Under the pieces are notes generated by a model. That model saw nothing but the letters and a program-made list of their open reading frames with translations, was not told the origin of the DNA and searched no databases. This document shows, one piece after another, positions 56,798-64,000 of a stretch of DNA of 64,000 nt. A program made the translations under genes and the position numbers. Source of the DNA: Pseudoalteromonas sp. MMG007. Lineage in GTDB: Bacteria; Pseudomonadota; Gammaproteobacteria; Enterobacterales; Alteromonadaceae. The stretch spans positions 62,001 through 126,000 of the forward strand of contig NZ_JAGJEI010000011.1 of assembly GCF_018100985.1 (NCBI RefSeq), in the 5' to 3' direction. How positions within the stretch are numbered: the first letter of the stretch is position 1; each line of letters opens with the position of its first letter.

Positions 56798-58003
56798 ATG
56801 AAAAAAATAGTGCCGAATATTTTAGTAGTTGATGATTCAATGGCTATTTTAATTGTTATGGAAGCCATACTTAAAGAGTTAGGGCTGTCTGAAACGATCA
56901 CCACTACTTTAAGTGCTAGAGATGCATTAGATAAAGTAAAAACTAATCCAACCTATTATGATGCAATTTTTACTGATTTAAACATGCCAGAGATGGACGG
57001 CATGGAATTAATACGCCACTTAGGGGAGCTAAACTATCAAGGCGGTATTATTATTGTTTCAGAAATGGATCACAAAGTAATAAGCCTAGCGGCAAACCTT
57101 GCTAAACAGCATAATGCTCACCTTATTGGGAATATATCTAAACCTGTGCAAATAAGCCAAGTAGGTAATTTGCTACATAAGGCTGCTCATCTAAATAGTC
57201 GAACTTTGACTAAAGAGCCCCCGATTTCAAAAATTGAGCTAATTAAAGCGCTAGAAAATGATGAGATTACGCCTTACTACCAACCAAAGGTAAACTCAGA
57301 AACCAACATTATAGAGAGTGTTGAAGTACTGGCTCGTATTGTTTCAAAAAAAGACGGCAGTGTAATAATGCCTAACCGATTTATTAGCCTTGCTGAACAA
57401 CATAATTTAATAAATCAAATTACATTCTCATTATTTGAAAAAGCCACCAGCGATTTTGAAAATATTAAAAGTCAGCTTGGGCATTGCTTAAAGTTAGCAT
57501 TTAACTTATCTCCGACCCAATTAGATGACTTAAATTGCCCGAACAAATTACTACTTATTTTACAATTAAATCAGCTTACCCCTAGCAATATAATTATTGA
57601 AATAACAGAGCAGCATGCACTCTCGAGCCTTCCACAATTAGAAACATTAAACAGATTACGCATGCATGGCTTTGGCCTTTCGCTTGACGATTTTGGTGTA
57701 GGTTTTACCAATATGAACCAGTTAAGAAGCTTACCCTTTACAGAAATAAAAATAGATCGCTCATTTATTAGTAACATAGAGACTGATCTTTTTTCGCAGG
57801 TAGTTGTTAGCTCTTTGATTAATATAACCAGCGGTGAACACTTAGATTTAGTAGCCGAAGGGGTTGAGCGCCCTGAAGAGCTAGCATATTTAAAACACTA
57901 CCGAAGAAACTTAGCCATTCAAGGCTTTTTGTTCAGCTGCCCCAAACCTAAAGAAGAGTTTGTATCGTGGGCAAAGAAATGGACTGAAACGCCCCACACA
58001 TAA
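56798..58003 (+). CDS. Response regulator with EAL phosphodiesterase domain
   Basis: 401 residues from the ATG at 56798, which has AAGGA 5-6 nt upstream; an ATG 15 nt earlier lacks this. A receiver domain (phosphoacceptor D60 in F-T-D-L-N-M-P) is joined to an EAL domain with Y-Y-Q-P-K-V and E176-V-L (E-A-L variant). Metal and c-di-GMP residues are visible in N-L-S-P, E-I-T-E-Q, D-D-F-G-V-G and K-I-D-R-S-F, so it is probably an active c-di-GMP phosphodiesterase. The end Q-G-F-L-F-S is typical. No histidine kinase is adjacent. Confidence 0.9.
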   Translation: MKKIVPNILVVDDSMAILIVMEAILKELGLSETITTTLSARDALDKVKTNPTYYDAIFTDLNMPEMDGMELIRHLGELNYQGGIIIVSEMDHKVISLAANLAKQHNAHLIGNISKPVQISQVGNLLHKAAHLNSRTLTKEPPISKIELIKALENDEITPYYQPKVNSETNIIESVEVLARIVSKKDGSVIMPNRFISLAEQHNLINQITFSLFEKATSDFENIKSQLGHCLKLAFNLSPTQLDDLNCPNKLLLILQLNQLTPSNIIIEITEQHALSSLPQLETLNRLRMHGFGLSLDDFGVGFTNMNQLRSLPFTEIKIDRSFISNIETDLFSQVVVSSLINITSGEHLDLVAEGVERPEELAYLKHYRRNLAIQGFLFSCPKPKEEFVSWAKKWTETPHT

Positions 58004-58028
58004 TTTAAAATATTAAACACCCGAGCGT

Positions 58029-59105
58029 TTAGTTATCGCCTCGGGTGTCTTTATCTTCATCGCTGACTATATGGCCGCTGTTTGCTAAGCGTTGGCGCCA
58101 ACGCTGCTTAGCAACCATGCGCATATTAGTTGACTGATCTCGCTCATCAACAATCTCAAGCCCCATTAATGCTTCAATCATATCCTCAAGGGTAACAATG
58201 CCTTGCACATCGCCATACTCATCCACAATTAAACAAATATGTGTGCGCTGTGTAAGCAACGTTTGCAATAAAGACGATACATTATGCCCCTCAGGCACGG
58301 TATGAATAGGTTTAACTAATTTACTTATTTTGCAGTCGGTACCTAACCGATGATGCGCGAGCATAATATCGTTTTTGTGCACAAACCCTATAATGTCATC
58401 AGCGTCTTTATCAAATACTAATATACGAGAAAAAGACGATGAACCATGCTCATTTAAATATTGGTTTACGGTTAAGTCTTTATGAATTTTAAAAAGTACG
58501 GTTCGCGGCGTCATTAAATCGCATAATTTTGCATGCCTGAAGTGCAGTAAATTACGAATAATTTCAGATTCATCCTCGTGAAGCGCCCCCGACTCTGTAC
58601 CAATGTCTGCCATGGCTTCTATTTCTTGGCGTATGTAATACGCTTCATCGTGCTTAGAGCCCATTAAATTAGTTAATTTTTGGGCACACCATACAAAAGG
58701 TTTTAGTAAAATAACTAAAAAGCGCAAAGAGTAAGTAACGCTAGGTGTTAATGCTCGCCAATAATTAGCGCCCAATGTTTTGGGTATAATTTCAGAAAGC
58801 ACTAACACAAGTAGAGTCATTATGGCTGAGGCAATACCGACTGCCGCATCGGAGAAAACAACTGCCGCTTGTGCGCCCACACCAGCAGCACCAGCAGTAT
58901 GCGCTACCGTATTAAGCGTTAAAATTGCCGCTAATGGCTGATCTATATTGCTTTTAAGCTTTTCAAGCTGCTTAGCAAGCGCGGGCTGATTTTTACGAAG
59001 TAAAGCAACATAACTTGGCGAAATACTTAGTAATACAGCTTCCATAACCGAGCACAAAAACGAAATAACGATGGCAGCTATCATATAAATAATCAGTAAG
59101 GTCAC
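58029..59105 (-). CDS. CNNM/CorC-type membrane protein with CBS domains
   Basis: 358 residues from a GTG at 59105 preceded by GGAG at a good distance; the frame continues upstream to 59144 but without a ribosome binding site. A DUF21/CNNM transmembrane domain (about 1-160, three to four helices, with the S-V-M-E-A helix start) is followed by two CBS motifs (M-T-P-R-T-V-L-F and E-G-H-N-V-S-S-L-L through I-V-T-L-E-D-M-I-E-A-L). No complete CorC_HlyC domain is seen at the C-terminus. The family is tied to Mg2+/Co2+ transport or export. Confidence 0.87.
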   Translation of the reverse strand: MTLLIIYMIAAIVISFLCSVMEAVLLSISPSYVALLRKNQPALAKQLEKLKSNIDQPLAAILTLNTVAHTAGAAGVGAQAAVVFSDAAVGIASAIMTLLVLVLSEIIPKTLGANYWRALTPSVTYSLRFLVILLKPFVWCAQKLTNLMGSKHDEAYYIRQEIEAMADIGTESGALHEDESEIIRNLLHFRHAKLCDLMTPRTVLFKIHKDLTVNQYLNEHGSSSFSRILVFDKDADDIIGFVHKNDIMLAHHRLGTDCKISKLVKPIHTVPEGHNVSSLLQTLLTQRTHICLIVDEYGDVQGIVTLEDMIEALMGLEIVDERDQSTNMRMVAKQRWRQRLANSGHIVSDEDKDTRGDN

Positions 59106-59190
59106 TTTTTCTCCGATGTGTTGAACGTGTGAGCATGGTAACAATACATGCTATATTTGGCCAAATTACCAAATAATAATAGGCACAAAC

Positions 59191-61686
59191 ATGAAATTTA
59201 GCTCATATTGGTACAAACAAAATAAATTATTAAAACAAGCTGCTAGCATTTTTACGTTAAGTAGTTTGAGTTTCACGGTCATGGCTGCCCCGCTCGACAA
59301 GTCTAAAATACAATTTATTGGCCCGCTTGCTGAAGACATGCAATTAAAACCCTTTCAAACGCCGCACGGCGACGCTATCGTAAATAACTTATTGCCGCAG
59401 TTGCAAGCAAGTTCAACTAGTTTGTCGGTATTTGGTAAAAAGCAGAGTTGGCAGCCATTTAATAAAATAAATGCACTCACTTTAGGTGGCCTACAAGCGC
59501 TTAAATTTAATATTGAAACCACCCGTTTTAGCCAAGGTACGCTTACCTTAAAAGGACTAGAACAAGGGCAGCTATTTATTGATGGTGAACGTCAAAAAGG
59601 CGATAAAAACAGCTATAAACTTGCGCTCACCACCGGCTCTCATACTGCCATTTTAGTAGCGCAGCAAGTTGCTAACTGGAACGAAGTTAGCCTCGACTTT
59701 ATACCAAAAACTGATATCGACAAAATTACGCTTAGTACATCACAGCAAAAGCGCTTATCTGCCAAACAGTTATTCGATGCGCCGACGATTAGCAGCCTAT
59801 CAATGGCGCCTAATGCTAAGCACTATATTACAGCAACACGCACTTACAGTGATAAAACCGCAAATCAAGCGAATACAATTACCGAGCTTAAAAACGACAA
59901 TAACGAAACACTTTATCGATTTGAATCAGGCCAGCCCAGTAATATTATTTGGAGCCCAGATAACCAATATTTAGTGTATTTGTTAAATGGTGAGCTTAAG
60001 CAATTAAACCGTAACAACTTCTCTATAAAAACCCTTGCTGAGGATTTAGAAGAAGCCAGTGGCTTTACCTTTTATAACACTCACAGCATTGTTTTTAGCT
60101 GGTCTAAATCTGCCGACGAGAGCAACAGCTTAACCAAGCATTATAAAGGCCTGCAAGATCGTTGGTCCTACGCACGCACAAAAAGCCATGTTTATATGCT
60201 TGATACTAAAAGCCGCTTAATTAAAGCACTAAGCCAAGGGCCTATTTCGTATAACCTTGAAGATATAAATAGCAATCGTGGTAAAGTTTTAATGAGTCAT
60301 CCCGTTATGGCCATGCAAGCATCAACACTCCCAGAAACAGAGCTTGTTGAGCTTGATATAAAATCAAACAAATTAAGCTCTCTTGGCAAGTTTAAAACAT
60401 TTAACCAAGCTAAATACGCAAATAAAGATGTATATGTAGTCGCAGGCCCAGACTTTAAAAATGGCGCTGGCCGCGCCTTACCTAAAAATATGCTTGCCAA
60501 TAATTACGATGGCCAACTTTATTTACTTACCGATAATGGTAAAAATGTAAAAGCACTCAGCAAACAATTTAACCCAGCCATTGGTCAGCTAAATGTACTT
60601 GATAACGGCGATGCACTTATAAAAGTCACCGAGCAAGACACTCAGCCTCTTTATTTATTTGATTTAAGTAAACAGCGTTTTAAAAAACTAAATACAGGGC
60701 TAGATATAGTTGAACAATTTAGCTACTCACACGATAGAAATACAGAAGTACTTTTAAGCGGCACAACGGCTTCATCACCACAACAGCTTAAACGTTTAAA
60801 TATAAGCAAAAATAAAGCAGAGCTTATTTGGGATTCAAAACCACTTGCCTATGCAAATACACAAATACCGAGCCTTGAAGAGTTTAACTTTACTAATAAA
60901 GATGGCGTAGAAATAACAGGCCGTGTTTATATACCTAGTAATTTAGATAAAACAAAAAAACACCCTGCACTCGTTTATTATTACGGCGGCACATCACCTG
61001 TTACTCGTGGTTTTACGGGGCGCTACCCATTTAACTTGTGGGCTGCAAATGGTTACGTTGTGTATGTAGTACAACCTACAGGCGCAACTGGATTTGGACA
61101 AAAGTTTTCAGCCCAACATGTAAATGCATGGGGTGACTATACAGCTAACGATATTATTGAAGGCACACATGCATTTTTAAATAAATACCAATATGTAGAT
61201 AGCAATAAAGTGGGTAATTTAGGCGCGTCTTACGGTGGCTTTATGACGATGCTGCTGGCAACTAAAACGGATATGTTTAGCGCATCAATTGCTCATGCGG
61301 GTATTTCAAACTTAACCTCATATTGGGGCGAAGGTTGGTGGGGATACTTATACTCAGGCGAGGCCTCTAAAAATAGCTTTCCTTGGAATAATGCTAAACT
61401 TTACAGCGATCACAGCCCAGTATTTCATGCAGATAAAGTAACCACTCCTATGTTACTTCTTCATGGCGACAGCGACACTAACGTACCGGTTGGCGAAAGC
61501 TTAACTATGTATACTGCCTTAAAACTTTTAAATAAGGATGTAGAGCTTATTGAGTACAAAGGCGCTAACCATCAAATTTTTGCTCGCGATAAGCGATTTG
61601 ACTGGTGGAATACTATGCTAGCCTATTTTGACAAAAAGCTAAAAGACGAACCACAGTGGTGGGATTCAATGTACTCAAAAGACTAA
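59191..61686 (+). CDS. S9 family prolyl oligopeptidase-type peptidase
   Basis: 831 residues with an N-terminal signal (cleavage near V-M-A-A, residue 31), so periplasmic or secreted. A beta-propeller of about 450 residues precedes the catalytic alpha/beta hydrolase domain with S680 (G-A-S-Y-G-G-F), D762 (H-G-D-S-D) and H794 (A-N-H-Q-I). Such enzymes cut peptides, often after proline or as dipeptidyl or acylaminoacyl peptidases; the specificity cannot be set from sequence. It fits a protein-degrading marine lifestyle. Single gene, 85 bp from the divergent CorC-like gene. Confidence 0.9.
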   Translation: MKFSSYWYKQNKLLKQAASIFTLSSLSFTVMAAPLDKSKIQFIGPLAEDMQLKPFQTPHGDAIVNNLLPQLQASSTSLSVFGKKQSWQPFNKINALTLGGLQALKFNIETTRFSQGTLTLKGLEQGQLFIDGERQKGDKNSYKLALTTGSHTAILVAQQVANWNEVSLDFIPKTDIDKITLSTSQQKRLSAKQLFDAPTISSLSMAPNAKHYITATRTYSDKTANQANTITELKNDNNETLYRFESGQPSNIIWSPDNQYLVYLLNGELKQLNRNNFSIKTLAEDLEEASGFTFYNTHSIVFSWSKSADESNSLTKHYKGLQDRWSYARTKSHVYMLDTKSRLIKALSQGPISYNLEDINSNRGKVLMSHPVMAMQASTLPETELVELDIKSNKLSSLGKFKTFNQAKYANKDVYVVAGPDFKNGAGRALPKNMLANNYDGQLYLLTDNGKNVKALSKQFNPAIGQLNVLDNGDALIKVTEQDTQPLYLFDLSKQRFKKLNTGLDIVEQFSYSHDRNTEVLLSGTTASSPQQLKRLNISKNKAELIWDSKPLAYANTQIPSLEEFNFTNKDGVEITGRVYIPSNLDKTKKHPALVYYYGGTSPVTRGFTGRYPFNLWAANGYVVYVVQPTGATGFGQKFSAQHVNAWGDYTANDIIEGTHAFLNKYQYVDSNKVGNLGASYGGFMTMLLATKTDMFSASIAHAGISNLTSYWGEGWWGYLYSGEASKNSFPWNNAKLYSDHSPVFHADKVTTPMLLLHGDSDTNVPVGESLTMYTALKLLNKDVELIEYKGANHQIFARDKRFDWWNTMLAYFDKKLKDEPQWWDSMYSKD

Positions 61687-61707
61687 TTGATAGGTTATTT
61701 TGAATAT

Positions 61708-61739
61708 TTAGCACCTTTTAATTAGTTTAAAGGTGCTAA
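61708..61739 (+). terminator. Terminator of the S9 peptidase gene
   Basis: TTAGCACCTTT and AAAGGTGCTAA form an 11-bp stem with a 10-nt loop, 21 nt after the stop, followed by a weak T-tract. Confidence 0.75.
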
Positions 61740-61866
61740 TTTAACCTTTACGTAATACTCTTTATGTCTTTGAAGTATTAAGTTACCTAAAACTTACAAA
61801 CACCCTTCTCAGCATTTAGTTAATGGTGCTACCATACAGAGCTATAAACACTGAAAATAAAGTACT

Positions 61867-62571
61867 ATGGCTATTAACGTTTTATTGGTTGAAGATGACG
61901 AGTTGCTCGTTAAACGCATCCAAAATCACTTCGCAGAAACTGAGTTTACAATTGAGGTTGATCCCACCGGTGCCGATGCACTTAACATTGTAAGGCAACG
62001 AGTAAACCTGCGCAGCGCTTTTTCGTTAGCCATAATCGATATTGTTTTACCAAAGCGCGACGGCCTTCAACTTGCTAAAGAGCTAAATACGCTCACTGAT
62101 ATTGGCGTTATTGTTTTATCAAGTAGAGACTCGCAGGCTGATCGTATTGCTGGGCTTGCCCAAGGTGCCGATGACTACATATGCAAACCCGTCGATTTAT
62201 TAGAGCTTGAGCTACGTATGCGTGCTTTATATAAACGCGTTGCAGTAACGCAAGAAGACGATGAAAGCGAAGAATTTATAGAATACGCCGACTTTAAATT
62301 ACATCCAGATAACCGCACGCTTATAACTGCCGCAGGTGTGGAGTCGCGATTAACTGAAGCCGAACACAAAGTGCTTATTTGCTTAATTAGCAATGCAGGT
62401 AAAGCCACCTCGCGTGAAAAAATCTCTGAAGAAATTGGCCAGCCTGACTGGAGCCCGAACGATCGTACTGTTGATGTTTTAATTGGTCGTTTGCGCAAAA
62501 AGCTTAACGATGAAAAAGATCAAAAACGCATTGTTACCGTACGTGGCAAAGGCTACATGCTTTCCCTGTAA
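61867..62571 (+). CDS. OmpR-type response regulator (orphan)
   Basis: 234 residues. The receiver domain has E9-D10-D11 and phosphoacceptor D58 (I-I-D-I-V-L-P), with K in C-K-P-V-D. The winged-helix DNA-binding domain (about 135-234) has L-T-E-A-E-H-K-V-L and the recognition region R-T-V-D-V-L-I-G-R-L-R-K-K-L. No histidine kinase gene lies on either side, so the partner is encoded elsewhere. Its target genes cannot be deduced. Confidence 0.92.
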   Translation: MAINVLLVEDDELLVKRIQNHFAETEFTIEVDPTGADALNIVRQRVNLRSAFSLAIIDIVLPKRDGLQLAKELNTLTDIGVIVLSSRDSQADRIAGLAQGADDYICKPVDLLELELRMRALYKRVAVTQEDDESEEFIEYADFKLHPDNRTLITAAGVESRLTEAEHKVLICLISNAGKATSREKISEEIGQPDWSPNDRTVDVLIGRLRKKLNDEKDQKRIVTVRGKGYMLSL

Positions 62572-62628
62572 AATATGTAGTATATAACCTGACTCTGGGT
62601 AATAAATTTATCTTAAAAGTAGCTCAGG

Positions 62629-64000
62629 CTATTTGGCTAACTGTGCTAGTAATCGTTCAAAAGCGCGATAATTTAGCGCTTCTTTTAGCTCTTCTAAACT
62701 AATGTTTTCAGCCCCTTTTAAATCACTAATCGTACGCGCCACTTTTATTACCCTATGATACGAGCGCGGCGATAACGACAACTTCTCACTCGCTCTTGCC
62801 AAAAACTGCAATTCAGCTGGCGCAAGAGCGCAATGTATATTCATTTCCTTATTATTAAGCCGCGCATTTACTTTGCCTTGGCGTTTTAGCTGTACACTGT
62901 AAGCCGCCTCTACTCGCGCTCTAACTTGTGCGCTGATCTCTTCTGGCTGAGTGCTTTGTAGCTCAACACTTGTTAGGCGAGGTAGTTCTATTTGTAAGTC
63001 TATGCGGTCTATAAACGGCCCTGATACCCGTGATAAATAACGCATAACTTGATCAGGTGTCGCACGTTTATCATTATGACATCCTGTAGGGCTTGGGTTT
63101 AATGCAGCTATTAGTTGAAATTGGGCAGGAAACTCCATTTGCCTTGCTGCACGCGAGATTACCACTGAGCCTGTTTCCATAGGCTCACGGAGTGAATCAA
63201 GCACCTTACGCTCAAATTCAGGCAGCTCGTCTAAAAAGAGCACACCATTATGCGCCAGTGAAATTTCACCCGGTTTAGGGTTTGACGAGCCGCCAACCAA
63301 AGCAACTGCCGAACACGTGTGATGCGGGTTACGAAATGGCCGCTGTCGCCAATTATTTAAATCGATAGATTGACCAATAATAGAATAAAGCGCAGCAGTC
63401 GAAATAGCTTCATCGTCCGACATGGTTGGCATTATGGTCGCCATTCGCTGGGCCAGCATCGATTTACCAGTACCAGGGGGCCCTAAAAATAATAAATTAT
63501 GCCCGCCTGCTGCGGCTATTTCTAATACTCGCTTTGCACCAGGCTGACCTTTAACATCACTTAAATCGAGTAAAAAGTCGGGAGCTTGTGTGCAATCGGG
63601 ATATTCTATATTTAGTGGTAAAGGTTGCTGATTAAGTAAATCCCCCCACACCTCTTGCAAAGAGCTAACAGCTTTACGTTTTACACCATTAACTAGACTC
63701 GCGAGGCTATCGTTGGCAAAAGGTAAAAAGCAGCAACGATCTTGCTCTTTTGCAGCAAGCACAGAGGGCAAGATAGCATTAACACCACGCACTTCACCGT
63801 TAAGCGCAAGCTCACCATAAAATTCATATTTATGAATGTCAGGGCAAACAATCTGACCAGAGGCCACTAAAATACCTACTGCAATAGCTAAATCAAACCG
63901 GCCGCCATCTTTAGGTAAATCGGCAGGCGCTAAATTTACAGTAATTCGCTGATCAGGAAAACCAAATTGAGAGTTCTCAAGTGCACTGCGTACCCTATCT
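62629..64000 (-). CDS. comM: YifB/ComM family Mg-chelatase-like AAA+ ATPase (partial)
   Basis: The 3' part of the gene, at least 456 codons; the start is beyond the right edge (E. coli YifB has about 506 residues). The N-terminal Lon-like fold is visible up to the edge (I-T-V-N-L-A-P-A-D-L-P-K-D-G-G-R-F-D-L). Walker A is G-P-P-G-T-G-K-S-M, Walker B is F-L-D-E-L-P-E-F, and A-L-N-P-S-P-x-G-C-H and R-S-Y-H-R follow. ComM is a hexameric helicase that helps branch migration of DNA during natural transformation. An internal ATG at 63867 is not the start, since homology continues upstream. Confidence 0.93.
   Translation of the reverse strand, partial: DRVRSALENSQFGFPDQRITVNLAPADLPKDGGRFDLAIAVGILVASGQIVCPDIHKYEFYGELALNGEVRGVNAILPSVLAAKEQDRCCFLPFANDSLASLVNGVKRKAVSSLQEVWGDLLNQQPLPLNIEYPDCTQAPDFLLDLSDVKGQPGAKRVLEIAAAGGHNLLFLGPPGTGKSMLAQRMATIMPTMSDDEAISTAALYSIIGQSIDLNNWRQRPFRNPHHTCSAVALVGGSSNPKPGEISLAHNGVLFLDELPEFERKVLDSLREPMETGSVVISRAARQMEFPAQFQLIAALNPSPTGCHNDKRATPDQVMRYLSRVSGPFIDRIDLQIELPRLTSVELQSTQPEEISAQVRARVEAAYSVQLKRQGKVNARLNNKEMNIHCALAPAELQFLARASEKLSLSPRSYHRVIKVARTISDLKGAENISLEELKEALNYRAFERLLAQLAK

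Overview
The window looks like part of the main chromosome of a marine gammaproteobacterium of the order Alteromonadales, most probably Pseudoalteromonas. This is judged from gene content, gene order and moderate-to-low GC; no database search was possible. It is dense housekeeping DNA with few signs of mobile DNA: no rRNA, tRNA, CRISPR array, phage or intact transposase was seen. Synteny with E. coli is visible in cysJIH, glnA-ntrB-ntrC divergent from typA, yihY-dtd-yiiD and the S10 ribosomal operon.

Layout. 1-9.6 kb: a partial thioesterase, two different 2-oxoglutarate/Fe oxygenases around a cysteine-desulfurase-like enzyme, acnB, an OmpA-type outer membrane protein, selO and a 3-methyladenine glycosylase-like gene. 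9.7-14.2 kb: a promoter, a well-formed lysine riboswitch and a four-gene operon (dapA-like, dapD-like, a fold-III PLP decarboxylase, an AstE/aspartoacylase-type hydrolase) closed by a strong terminator. 14.3-22.1 kb: outer membrane phospholipase A, yiiD-dtd-yihY with an inserted spermidine-synthase-like gene, lipoproteins and secreted proteins, and one unrecognised orphan. 22.2-29.7 kb: typA and the nitrogen regulon core (glnA, a DUF4124 protein, ntrB, ntrC), with NtrC boxes before glnA and directly before ntrB and a sigma-54 promoter for glnA. 29.7-30.6 kb: a lipoprotein gene destroyed by a 264-bp transposase-less element with inverted terminal repeats. 30.7-41.9 kb: small genes, acnA, cysJIH and a secreted endonuclease I. 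42.4-47.6 kb: the complete 11-gene S10 operon with promoter and leader attenuator, ending in a terminator and not followed by the spc operon. 47.8-64 kb: plsB, tesB, an EVE-domain protein, a K+ channel, an AtoE-type transporter, an M50 protease, a receiver-EAL protein, a CorC-like protein, an S9 peptidase, an orphan OmpR-type regulator and the 3' part of comM.

The best candidate for an undescribed system is the lysine-riboswitch operon. It combines the first committed steps of the succinylase diaminopimelate pathway with a decarboxylase that lacks the standard LysA signature and a zinc hydrolase suited to removing an N-succinyl group. It could be a second, lysine-feedback-regulated route to lysine or to a lysine-like product, separate from the diaminopimelate supply for peptidoglycan. 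Several start codons were reassigned from ribosome-binding-site and family-length evidence (acnB, typA, ntrC, cysH, cysJ, rplD, the receiver-EAL gene, the CorC-like gene and others).
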